Positions 17,595-25,578 of a stretch of 64,000 nucleotides of DNA are shown piece after piece (position 1 is the first letter of the stretch; each line of letters starts with the position of its first letter). The translations under genes were made by a program, and so were the position numbers. The notes below the pieces were generated by a model. It saw nothing but the letters and a program-made list of their open reading frames with translations. It was not told the origin of the DNA and did not search any database. Source of the DNA: Alphaproteobacteria bacterium (lineage in GTDB: Bacteria; Pseudomonadota; Alphaproteobacteria; Caulobacterales; Maricaulaceae); assembly GCA_024278855.1 (NCBI GenBank), contig JAJRSJ010000023.1:1-64000 (forward strand), written 5' to 3'.

Positions 17595-17713
17595 TACTGG
17601 CGCAGGCCGATATCCATCTTTCTTAAATATGTGGGGTATGCCCTTGAAAAGAACAAATAGAGCACATATATAAAGTGGGTGCAATAGATTCACCTTTAAG
17701 CAATGGGGGCTAC

Positions 17714-18439
17714 ATGAGCGTCAATAGTAATAGCGAAGAACAGTTACCATCTGGTAGAGAAGAAGCATTTGTCGTTTTCGAAAAAAAAGCACGGATTGAT
17801 TATGTAGGTTGGTCACGTAATGACCGTGATAACAATACGGATAGCAATGGTCAATATCTTGGCTCATATGATCCTGAAAGAACCTATGTTACCAAAATGC
17901 TTGCATTTTTAGATGAATATGATTTGGAAAATAGTATCGCAGATATTTCGGGGCTTATTGACGATGATTTCATTCAAAAATTTAGTGGGTTTGAACAAAA
18001 AATGACTTATATGGCTACTCGGTTTCGGCTGCGCAAATGGAGAATTGATGCAGGTATAGTTGGTACAATGATAATGATTGCGCCAACCTATAAATCAGAA
18101 ATAGGTAAACTTCTTGAAACAATAAGAAAAATAGTAAATCAAGAAGTGAGAGATAAAAACAAGAAGGATAAAATTTTTTCTAAAATAGCCAGCCTCCAAT
18201 CAGAAGTAGACCGCGAGCAAACGACTATAGATGCATTGTTTGGGCGGATGATTGATTTGTCAAAAACCGTTGGAGAGTGTGCAGAAAATTTAGAGCCCCT
18301 TCTTGAAAAAATGGAACGGGTCAAAAAGCTCTTATGGGATAATTCAAAAAAAGTAGAAATGCTTCCAAAACAAGAACGGCCAAAGCTCATCACAAAAGCA
18401 GACGAAGAGTTTGATATTGATGGTGATATTCCATTCTAA
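17714..18439 (+). CDS. Coiled-coil protein of unknown function with an SSB-like C-terminal tip
   Basis: I do not recognise the family. 241 residues, acidic N-terminal half with a short WSRNDRDNNTDSNG segment, and a mainly helical second half. A predicted coiled coil spans about 135-220 (Lys/Glu-rich, with FSKIASLQSEVDREQTTIDALFG inside). The last residues are DEEFDIDGDIPF. An acidic run ending D-I-P-F is the hallmark of single-stranded DNA-binding protein tails, which dock repair and replication enzymes. No OB-fold is visible. ATG 17714 is chosen over an upstream GTG because it follows GGGGGC. It lies in the patch that separates nadA from nadBC and is AT-richer than its neighbours. Confidence 0.75.
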   Translation: MSVNSNSEEQLPSGREEAFVVFEKKARIDYVGWSRNDRDNNTDSNGQYLGSYDPERTYVTKMLAFLDEYDLENSIADISGLIDDDFIQKFSGFEQKMTYMATRFRLRKWRIDAGIVGTMIMIAPTYKSEIGKLLETIRKIVNQEVRDKNKKDKIFSKIASLQSEVDREQTTIDALFGRMIDLSKTVGECAENLEPLLEKMERVKKLLWDNSKKVEMLPKQERPKLITKADEEFDIDGDIPF

Positions 18440-18454
18440 TACAATGGAAACCCC

Positions 18455-19606
18455 CTAAATAACCCGAATATCCTTATGCCCCGCCTTAGGATCAAAATGC
18501 CCCTTTTTCCCCGGTGCTGGTAAATCTATCATCCGCTGCACAGCGCGTCTTGCTTTCTTCGCTATGCGTTTTGGGACTTTTACTTCGTGCTCTTCGTTGA
18601 CTAGGCAGTCGTATATGTTTTGTAATGTGATGCGTTTCATGTGGGGGCATAGATTGCACGGGCGCACGAAATCTACGTCCGGGTTGGCCATAGCTACGTT
18701 GTCGCTCATGGAGCATTCGGTGAGTAGGATTACGTTTTTGGGTTTATTGTTTGATACATAATCGCTCATGGCTTTTGTGGAACCGGTGAAGTCGGACTCT
18801 AGCACGACGTCCGGCGGGCATTCGGGGTGGGCCAGCACGACCACGCCGGGGTTGGCGGCGCGCATGTCGCGCACGTCCTCGGCGTCAAAACGCGCATGGA
18901 CTTCGCATCTGCCGTGCCAGGCTATGATCTCGACCCCGGTCATATTGGCGACATTTTTGGCCAAGAATTCATCCGGCACCATGATGACTTTGGGGACGCC
19001 AAGGCTTTCTACCACTTGTACGGCGTTGGAGCTGGTGCAGCAAATATCGGTTTCGGCTTTCACTTCGGCGGTCGCATTAACATAGGTGACGATAGGAATA
19101 CCAGGATATCTTTGCTTGATCAGGCGCATATCGTCGCCAGTTATTGACGAGGCTAGCGAACAGCCTGCGTCTAGGGACGGTATTAAAACTTTTTTGTCCG
19201 GGCACAGGATTTTGGAGGTCTCGGCCATGAAATGCACGCCCGCCTGCACGATAATTTCGGCGTCGGTTTTGGTGGCTTCGATTGCAAGGCCCAGACTGTC
19301 GCCTTTGTAATCCCCGACTAGGGCATAGATGTCCGGCGTCATATAATTATGGGCCAGGATGACCGCGTTTTTCTCGACCTTGAGTTTGTTGATGGCGTGG
19401 ACGAGCGGCGCATAGGCGGGCCATTCAAATTTTGGGATAAAGTCCGCGACCAACGCATAAAGATGATCGGTCGCCGCTTTCACCTCGTCCGTATAGGCTA
19501 GCTCTCCGGCTAGCGTGCGGGCGGGCAGGGCGCAGACCCCGTTTTCAACTTCCAAAGTCTGGCCAATCCAGTGGCCGTCTTCCCAGTTGTTTAAAACTTT
19601 TGTCAT
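18455..19606 (-). CDS. nadA: Quinolinate synthase (4Fe-4S)
   Basis: Condenses iminoaspartate with dihydroxyacetone phosphate to quinolinate, the second step of de novo NAD synthesis. [20 protein letters not shown] and [12 protein letters not shown] are the substrate segments. The three cluster Cys lie in the CCTSSNA region, [10 protein letters not shown] and [16 protein letters not shown]. 383 residues, in the range of the longer NadA type. It reads towards the coiled-coil gene, ending 15 bases from it. Confidence 0.97.
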   Translation of the reverse strand: MTKVLNNWEDGHWIGQTLEVENGVCALPARTLAGELAYTDEVKAATDHLYALVADFIPKFEWPAYAPLVHAINKLKVEKNAVILAHNYMTPDIYALVGDYKGDSLGLAIEATKTDAEIIVQAGVHFMAETSKILCPDKKVLIPSLDAGCSLASSITGDDMRLIKQRYPGIPIVTYVNATAEVKAETDICCTSSNAVQVVESLGVPKVIMVPDEFLAKNVANMTGVEIIAWHGRCEVHARFDAEDVRDMRAANPGVVVLAHPECPPDVVLESDFTGSTKAMSDYVSNNKPKNVILLTECSMSDNVAMANPDVDFVRPCNLCPHMKRITLQNIYDCLVNEEHEVKVPKRIAKKARRAVQRMIDLPAPGKKGHFDPKAGHKDIRVI

Positions 19607-19664
19607 AAATGTATCTCCATATTACCCCTCTTATATAGGAAGGAACGGACGTAATCCAAAGGTA

Positions 19665-20021
19665 TTATTGCTGCTCAGTTTGGTAATGCGGGATCATGTT
19701 CAATTTTGCGTACAAATCTGGGTTATTCAACAAAAGTGCTGCAAGTATACATGTAGTAAGCCCGATTAAAGCAGCTATAAAAAATACAATTTTTAATTTT
19801 TTAGGTTTCTTTTTGACGTTATGATAATTGATTGCCCCAAAAAGAAATGCTGGAAAGCCAAAGAAAGGTGCTGCGATGACAATAAAAATTACTTCGCCGG
19901 TACCATAGTGCAGATTATCAATTGGTAATTGATTAAAAAAGACACGCAATATCATTATCAAAGACAACACCCCAAACACAATGGTGAGCGCGCCAAATAA
20001 TTGCTGGAATTTTGTTTTCAT
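19665..20021 (-). CDS. Small membrane protein of unknown function
   Basis: 118 residues with about three or four hydrophobic segments (residues 7-27, 43-66 and 79-98), separated by a basic loop NYHNVKKKPKKLK. No recognised motif. It starts at ATG 20021 after a TGAGAATGCT leader with a weak ribosome-binding site. It lies between nadA and an HD hydrolase in the same direction, with no functional hint from either. Confidence 0.6.
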   Translation of the reverse strand: MKTKFQQLFGALTIVFGVLSLIMILRVFFNQLPIDNLHYGTGEVIFIVIAAPFFGFPAFLFGAINYHNVKKKPKKLKIVFFIAALIGLTTCILAALLLNNPDLYAKLNMIPHYQTEQQ

Positions 20022-20051
20022 AGCATTCTCAAGTTAAAAGTTTCACGCAAT

Positions 20052-20636
20052 CTATGATAATTCTGTAAACCTATGGATGTACAATTCCTTGGCATCTACC
20101 ACAGACAATGGTTTTATTTTTATACGGATGTCGCCGGGTGGTTTGGTGAAGCATTGATCGGCTTCCGCCTGGCTAAAGCCTGCGATTTGTATAGCCTCGA
20201 AATAGGCGCAATATATGTCGCAGGTTTTGATGGCTTTTTTGAGAGATGTGCGCGGGTGGGGCGGCAAGCCAAAGCGTAAATGCACGGCTTGTTCTATACG
20301 CTGTTCAATATCTGTGTAATCAATACCGAGCGCGGTTTTGAACGGCGAGATCATATCCCCGACCACATATTCCGCCGCATCGTGAAGTAGCGCCATAAGT
20401 TTTTCTTCGCGGGAGGATTTTGGGTTCAAAATGGAAAATAATTTTTCGACCACCACCGAGTGCTCGGCAACAGAAAATGCATAATCTCCGGACGTTTGCC
20501 CGTTCCACCGCGCCACCCTTGCTAGCCCGTGGGCGATGTCCTCAATCTCAATATCAAACGGAGATGGGTCAAGCAAATCGAGACGCCGTCCCGATAACAT
20601 GCGTTGCCATGCCCGTTTTGGGGCGCGGGGCGGCAT
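20052..20636 (-). CDS. HD-domain hydrolase, YfbR-like
   Basis: A 194-residue metal-dependent phosphohydrolase of the HD superfamily. The metal ligands are seen as H in SVAEHSVVV, HD in LMALLHDAAEYVVGD, and a later D in YTDIEQRIEQ. The AEYVVGDM and early GRRLDLLDPSP segments match proteins often annotated as 5'-deoxynucleotidase-like (YfbR group). The precise substrate is not provable from sequence. It begins immediately after the stop of the FabH-like gene, so the two form an operon. Confidence 0.8.
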   Translation of the reverse strand: MPPRAPKRAWQRMLSGRRLDLLDPSPFDIEIEDIAHGLARVARWNGQTSGDYAFSVAEHSVVVEKLFSILNPKSSREEKLMALLHDAAEYVVGDMISPFKTALGIDYTDIEQRIEQAVHLRFGLPPHPRTSLKKAIKTCDIYCAYFEAIQIAGFSQAEADQCFTKPPGDIRIKIKPLSVVDAKELYIHRFTELS

Positions 20637-21752
20637 TTAAGTCTTCCGCACCACAACAACGCCCGCGCTATAGCCTGCGCCGAATGAGCAGATTAGGCCT
20701 ATGTCGCCGGGTTTGAAATCTGATGAGTGTTTATCAAAAGCTATGATAGAGCCCGCCGAGCTTGTGTTGGCGTATTCGTCGAGGACGACCGGGGCCATAT
20801 CCATGTCCACGTCCTTACCCATTACTTTTTTAGCGATCAATGTGTTCATGGACAGATTGGCCTGGTGCAGCCACATGCGCTTAATATCGCCCGTGGAAAC
20901 GCCAATTTTTGCCAACTCTCCGGTGATAATTTCTGCGACCAATGGCACGACTTCTTTGAACACGCGCCGCCCGTTTTGAATAAATAATTTGTCGTCTGTA
21001 CCGATACCTTCGGGGGCGGCATTGTTCAAGAAGCCGAAATTGTTACGGATATTGTTGGAGTATTGGGTGGCCAGTTTTGCGCCCAGAATTGCCCATGCGC
21101 CGCCCGGCGCCATGTTTTCGTCCTCAACCAAAATGGCCGTTGCCACATCGCCAAAAATAAAATGGCTGTCCCGGTCTTTGAAATTCAAATGGGCCGAGCA
21201 GATTTCCGGGTTACACACCAAAACCGATTTGGCCGTTCCGCCCGCGATTAAACCGCGAGCCGTTTCAACACCAAATGTCGCGGACGAGCAAGCCACATTC
21301 ATATCAAATGCGAATCCGTCTATTTCGAGCGCGGCTTGTACTTCGATAGCAATGGCCGGATAAGCGCGCTGTAAATTGGAGCAAGCCACGATAACCGCGT
21401 CCACGTCTTTGGCGTCCCGCCCGGCCTTGGCCAGTGCATCACGGGCGGCGGCTACAGAGATTTCCGCTAATACGGATATATCTTGGTCGGGGCGCTCAGG
21501 GATGCGCGGGGCCATGATGTCGGGGTCCAGGATCGGGTCTTTGGATATGACGAAACGGGATTTTATGCCCGATGCTTTGAAGACAAATTCGGCGGAGGAC
21601 AAAGGCTTTGCCTCAAGCGCGCCCGCCGCAATCTCGTCCTTGTGCTTCGCGTTCCACTTCTCCGCCCAAGCGTTAAAGGCAAGGACCAGTTCTTCGTTAG
21701 AAATACTGTCTTTTGGTGTCCACAAACCTGTGGCACTAAGTACTGCTGTCAC
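20637..21752 (-). CDS. Beta-ketoacyl-ACP synthase III-like (FabH family)
   Basis: A thiolase-fold condensing enzyme. The catalytic triad is visible as Cys in MNVACSSATFGVE, His in MWLHQANLS and Asn in EYANTSSAGSI, and GAGYSAGVVVV closes the protein. At 371 residues it is longer than the housekeeping FabH (about 320), with an insertion around residues 20-75. This fits the longer group that may use unusual acyl donors. Start: GTG 21752, preceded by GAGGGAG; codons upstream lack protein character. Whether it primes normal fatty-acid synthesis is not shown. Confidence 0.88.
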   Translation of the reverse strand: MTAVLSATGLWTPKDSISNEELVLAFNAWAEKWNAKHKDEIAAGALEAKPLSSAEFVFKASGIKSRFVISKDPILDPDIMAPRIPERPDQDISVLAEISVAAARDALAKAGRDAKDVDAVIVACSNLQRAYPAIAIEVQAALEIDGFAFDMNVACSSATFGVETARGLIAGGTAKSVLVCNPEICSAHLNFKDRDSHFIFGDVATAILVEDENMAPGGAWAILGAKLATQYSNNIRNNFGFLNNAAPEGIGTDDKLFIQNGRRVFKEVVPLVAEIITGELAKIGVSTGDIKRMWLHQANLSMNTLIAKKVMGKDVDMDMAPVVLDEYANTSSAGSIIAFDKHSSDFKPGDIGLICSFGAGYSAGVVVVRKT

Positions 21753-21857
21753 GCGGGTCTCCCTCTTGCATTTTTCGCTTGCATTTTTCTGGCAATCTAG
21801 GCGCAATATTAAAAATTACCAAATGGTTTTATTTTGTAATTGTGGTTAGCTTTTTGT

Positions 21858-22031
21858 TTAGCCGCTTGGAGGGTCAGGTACATGATTACCTGTGCATTGC
21901 CGCTCATTGCGATTTTCGACACGGTCACAATATTTATCAACCTCATCATCATACATGGATTGGCAGGCTGACAATGCAGTTGTGAATATCAGAAAAATTG
22001 CGAGGCTAGGAAGTTTGGTTTTATTGGTCAT
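21858..22031 (-). CDS. Small predicted lipoprotein, 57 residues
   Basis: A short frame starting two bases after the tag stop. The N-terminus is MTNKTKLPSLAIF, then LIFTTALSAC with a lipobox (LSAC), so the mature part is about 37 residues: CQSMYDDEVDKYCDRV, then a tail rich in charged and polar residues with two more Cys. It is probably co-transcribed with tag. No family recognised. Supported by the ordered signal, lipobox and spacing. Confidence 0.65.
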   Translation of the reverse strand: MTNKTKLPSLAIFLIFTTALSACQSMYDDEVDKYCDRVENRNERQCTGNHVPDPPSG

Positions 22032-22033
22032 AA

Positions 22034-22621
22034 CTATTCACAACACTTATCATAAACATGGCAACTCACCTCATGGTCATTAATCATGCCGACCGCCTGC
22101 ATAAATGCGTAAATAATCACCGGGCCGGTGAATTTAAACCCGCGTTTTTTCAAATCTTTGGCCATAGAGATGCTGGCGTTGGTTTTGGTCGGGGCGTCTT
22201 TAAACTCGGCCCAGGCGTTTTGAACTTGCTTGCCGTCTACGAAACTCCAGAGACATTCGCTAAAATCTATCCCTTCTTCATCGCGCATTTTTATATAAAT
22301 CTGTGCGTTGGAAATGGCAGCATTTATTTTCAGCTTTGAGCGAATAATGCCGGGATCGGCGAGCAAGCGCTCGCGGTCTTTGTCGGTATAATGGGCAATG
22401 ATGTCGGGATCGAGACCGTCAAAAGCTTTTAATATAGTGTCGCGTTTGCGTAAAATCGTAATCCAGGCCAGGCCCGCTTGCATACCGTCTTGTATCAATT
22501 TTGAAAACAAAGACTTGCTGTCATAATTTGGCATGCCCCATTCCGTGTCGTGATAATGACAATAAAGCTCGTCGCCGGGCGGAACCCAGCCGCATCTTGG
22601 GAGATCAGGATTGTGGCTCAT
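22034..22621 (-). CDS. tag: DNA-3-methyladenine glycosylase I
   Basis: Base-excision repair glycosylase removing 3-methyladenine. The family pattern is plain: CGW near the N-terminus, YHDTEWGMPNYDSKSLFSKL, AGLAWITILRKRDTILKAFDG, KFTGPVIIYAFMQAVGMIND, and a C-terminal CHVYDKC that supplies zinc ligands with the N-terminal Cys. 195 residues. The start ATG 22621 lies inside the end of ygfZ, so the two are translationally coupled. Confidence 0.95.
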   Translation of the reverse strand: MSHNPDLPRCGWVPPGDELYCHYHDTEWGMPNYDSKSLFSKLIQDGMQAGLAWITILRKRDTILKAFDGLDPDIIAHYTDKDRERLLADPGIIRSKLKINAAISNAQIYIKMRDEEGIDFSECLWSFVDGKQVQNAWAEFKDAPTKTNASISMAKDLKKRGFKFTGPVIIYAFMQAVGMINDHEVSCHVYDKCCE

Positions 22622-23408
22622 AATTTGGCTCCATGATAGTAAGGGGTATATCGTTGACAAGCACATCATCTGTGCTCGCGGCCAAGCGGTCAAGCCGGAT
22701 TAAGGCCATGCCCATATCACCTCTGACATGATTGATGGTACCGATGGTGCGCCCGCCGGATTTTATCGCGTCGTCAGCCGTGGCATCAATTTGGGCCGCG
22801 CCTGATAATTTCACAGCCCGCATGCGTTTGCGCACTTCGGCTTTGCGGTGCATGCGGCTGACGACTTCCTGACCGATAAAGCAGCCCTTTTTGTAGTCAA
22901 CACCGTTTAGAAGGTCCATATTGGCGTCAGACGGGAACATTTGTTCGGTGCCGAAATCCCATGTGCTGTCGGGGACGCCGAGAGACATGCGGTGCAAATC
23001 GTAACCTTCGGGCGTATGTTCTGGTGTTAATGGTTCGGAATTTGTAAGCAAGCGCTGCCCAAGTTTCGGGTGGCGCGGGTCGGTCAAACCGACATCACCC
23101 GTCCCGTTCCATAGGGCATAGACATCGTAATCCGCACTAACGTCTTCAATATCAATCGCAGCTCGCAATTTATACATTTTCAGGCGTAGCACTAAAATTT
23201 TGGCAAATTTTTCCGCCGCTTCAAGAGCAAAATGATCCCCGGCCAGTCGGTGAACAAAAAAGTCAGCAATGATTTTTCCTTGCGGCGTCAATAGAGCCGC
23301 AAAGGTCAAATCGTCATGTAGGGAATTGGTAATCAGACCGTTCAAGAACCCGGCAAGATCATCTCCTCTTAGGGAAATAACACTGCGTTCAAGACGGCAT
23401 ACAGGCAT
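22605..23408 (-). CDS. ygfZ: Folate-binding YgfZ/GcvT-like protein
   Basis: Supports Fe-S cluster biogenesis or repair and binds tetrahydrofolate. The signature KGCFIGQEVV is present in YKKGCFIGQEVVSRMHRK at about 170-187, and GDDLAGFLNGLITN near the N-terminus is also typical. About 267 residues. Start ATG 23408 (MPVCRLERSV). It follows rpmG by a few bases and overlaps tag. Confidence 0.92.
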   Translation of the reverse strand: MPVCRLERSVISLRGDDLAGFLNGLITNSLHDDLTFAALLTPQGKIIADFFVHRLAGDHFALEAAEKFAKILVLRLKMYKLRAAIDIEDVSADYDVYALWNGTGDVGLTDPRHPKLGQRLLTNSEPLTPEHTPEGYDLHRMSLGVPDSTWDFGTEQMFPSDANMDLLNGVDYKKGCFIGQEVVSRMHRKAEVRKRMRAVKLSGAAQIDATADDAIKSGGRTIGTINHVRGDMGMALIRLDRLAASTDDVLVNDIPLTIMEPNYEPQS

Positions 23409-23415
23409 AGCTAGC

Positions 23416-23583
23416 CTACTTGATTTTGCCTTCTTTGAAGTCCACATGCTTGCGGACAACCGGGTCATATTTCTTTTTGACCATTTTGTCGGTCATGGTG
23501 CGGGCGTTCTTTTTAGTAACATAGAAATACCCGGTTCCGGCGGTGGAATTGAGGCGGATTTTAACGGTGGTTGGCTTCGCCAT
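23416..23583 (-). CDS. rpmG: 50S ribosomal protein L33
   Basis: A 55-residue ribosomal protein. [20 protein letters not shown] and the ending [16 protein letters not shown] match the alphaproteobacterial L33 form, which lacks the zinc-binding Cys pairs of other L33 types. The start is the ATG at MAKP; codons upstream are not conserved. Confidence 0.97.
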   Translation of the reverse strand: MAKPTTVKIRLNSTAGTGYFYVTKKNARTMTDKMVKKKYDPVVRKHVDFKEGKIK

Positions 23584-23640
23584 GATTGTGTCCTTAAGTC
23601 TGAAATTCAAGCGCGGAACATAGTCTCGAAAATACCTATG

Positions 23641-24834
23641 TCAACGCCTAAAACGCAGGACGGCGACCATCAACCCGGCTAGCCCCAGCCCGGCCATTGT
23701 CCACATAAAGCCAGAAGGGTTGTAAACATCCATCATTTTCCCGGCAAGCGGCGGCACGATGAGCGAGCCAATGCCGTAAGAGATTATAAACCCGGCATTG
23801 GCGGCAGCCAGATATTTGCCTTTAAACTGCTCACCGAGCCGTACTAGTCCGACCGTATAAAGCGCCGTTGTCAAACCTGCATAAAAGAATGCCAGTGTTG
23901 CGATCATGGCAAAATTGCTACCCGCAAATACAATCGCTACTGGGCCAAGTGCGGCCACGCCCATCAAAATCACGGTCAGGCGTTTGCGGTTCATCTTGTC
24001 GGCCAACATTCCCATAGGATATTGAAACAGGACAATGCCGAGGGCGGCTATCAACAGCAATATACGACCCGATTCCTCGCTATGTCCGAGCCTGGTATCA
24101 TAAACGGGCAGAAAATATATCAAGCTTTGCTCAATGGCACCAAATACGATGCCGCACATCATAATAGCAGGTGCGGCCCGCATGATTTTGAAAATAATCT
24201 CGAACTTGGCATCTTCCTTTGCAGTTGCGATAATCGGTGCGGCTTTGCGCATCAGGATAAACGGCAAGACCGCCGCAAGATTTACGGCTGCAGTGATCAG
24301 AAACGGCGACCAACCGTCTATGCCGGTTTTAACCGCCAGTCCGCTCCCAATCCCCATGCCGCCCGCCACAGCGGCTCCGTACATGCCCATTATGCGGCCG
24401 CGCAAATGTTCAGGCGCCAACTGGTTAATCCATATTTCGGCAATGACAAAGACAATGGTAAAGGCGCAAGACGCGATGAATTTTATCAAGAACCAGGCGG
24501 GCGGGCTCATGAAAATTTTAAGGGCAGGGATAGTCGCCGCGCCGATCACGAGACACACAATCATCACTGCACGGGGGTTAAACCGGCTCATCAATTTTGG
24601 CACAAAGGGTGTAGATAAAATTGTCGCCACTGCCGCTAGGGATATTAGCCAGCCTAGCAGGGCGCCGGAACCTTCCATCCGTTCCATGTTTTGGCTAATG
24701 ATTGGCGAGGATAGACCCCAGGCCAAGGCAATCAAGCCCGTACAGCTAATGGCCGTGATAATGCCCTGTTTTTGGGGCAAGCCCATTTTTTGGGACAAGT
24801 CTATTTTTGTCGTGGTCATAGCTGTTGGCTTCAT
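23641..24834 (-). CDS. MFS transporter
   Basis: A twelve-segment major-facilitator protein of about 397 residues. The hydrophobic helices are regularly spaced, and the loop after helix 2 (VPKLMSRFNPRAVM) is in the position of motif A. HLRGRIMGMYGAAVAGGMGIG (helix 5 region) and LFQYPMGMLADKMNRKRL (after helix 8) resemble the YcaD/YfcJ-like drug/metabolite group. Substrate unknown. The ATG overlaps the NUDIX stop as ATGA, so translation is coupled. Confidence 0.85.
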   Translation of the reverse strand: MKPTAMTTTKIDLSQKMGLPQKQGIITAISCTGLIALAWGLSSPIISQNMERMEGSGALLGWLISLAAVATILSTPFVPKLMSRFNPRAVMIVCLVIGAATIPALKIFMSPPAWFLIKFIASCAFTIVFVIAEIWINQLAPEHLRGRIMGMYGAAVAGGMGIGSGLAVKTGIDGWSPFLITAAVNLAAVLPFILMRKAAPIIATAKEDAKFEIIFKIMRAAPAIMMCGIVFGAIEQSLIYFLPVYDTRLGHSEESGRILLLIAALGIVLFQYPMGMLADKMNRKRLTVILMGVAALGPVAIVFAGSNFAMIATLAFFYAGLTTALYTVGLVRLGEQFKGKYLAAANAGFIISYGIGSLIVPPLAGKMMDVYNPSGFMWTMAGLGLAGLMVAVLRFRR

Positions 24835-25532
24835 TTTGGAAAGCGGGTAAATTCAAATCGTCCACGCGGGGCGCACGAGAAGAACACATCCGGCGGCGGG
24901 GTGTCATAGTCAAGATATATTTTCAATTGTTCGATCATCATATCTGTGGCCCTATGGGTTCTAAGCAAGGCCAGTTGGTCGAAGTTAAACCAACCCGTGT
25001 CTACTAGCTCGGGGCTATTTTTAATAGGGCGACGGGCAGCTTCACCTGCAAGCCTCGCCAAAAAGAACCAAGTATCAAAGCGCTTATTTCGGTGGGGCGG
25101 GGTGATAGCGCGGCCAAACAGTTCAATATTAGCCAGGCTAGGAAGGTAACCCTTGGCATGAAAATCTTTCCAAGACGCATCATTGATAGAGCGGGGAGAC
25201 GCACATTTTTCCCCAAGGATCAGCGAAGTTTCCTCGAAGGTTTCGCGCACTGCTGCCAACACCCAGGCTTGGGCGCGGGCCGGGGGCATGGCGGCCTCCA
25301 GGATTTCGCGGGTGCGGGAATTTGGCTTATCCAAGGCCGGGGCATAACTGTCGCTAGGATCAACCCGCCCGCCCGGAAACACATAGACGCTGGGCATAAA
25401 ATCATGGCGCGCCGACCGCTTGCCCATTAAAATTTGCTGCTCGCCGTCTATCTCGCGCAACAGCACAATGGTCGAAGCCAATTTGGGGCGCGGTGCAATG
25501 CGCCCGCGAATGGGTTTAGGTATAGTTATCAT
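24831..25532 (-). CDS. NUDIX hydrolase
   Basis: A 233-residue hydrolase of nucleoside diphosphate derivatives or similar substrates. VFPGGRVDPSD opens the Nudix region and the box core is AAVRETFEETSLILG, with REtfEE intact. About 45 residues are inserted between the GG and the RExxEE part, as in some CoA-pyrophosphatase/NUDT19-like proteins, so substrate is unclear. It is coupled to the MFS gene by an ATGA overlap. Confidence 0.88.
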   Translation of the reverse strand: MITIPKPIRGRIAPRPKLASTIVLLREIDGEQQILMGKRSARHDFMPSVYVFPGGRVDPSDSYAPALDKPNSRTREILEAAMPPARAQAWVLAAVRETFEETSLILGEKCASPRSINDASWKDFHAKGYLPSLANIELFGRAITPPHRNKRFDTWFFLARLAGEAARRPIKNSPELVDTGWFNFDQLALLRTHRATDMMIEQLKIYLDYDTPPPDVFFSCAPRGRFEFTRFPK

Positions 25533-25578
25533 GGCGTCTCATAATAAATTGCAACCGAATTGTATAGCTGTGTTTTAT

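Larger units (their letters stand above)
17332..17713. other. Gene-free accessory spacer with hairpin repeats
   Basis: No convincing gene. It holds family A copies 3 and 4, back to back, then a 19-base sequence repeated at 63672-63690, then an AT-rich stretch just before the next gene that should carry its promoter. Weak open frames here are made of repeat sequence and are not protein-like. Confidence 0.6.
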
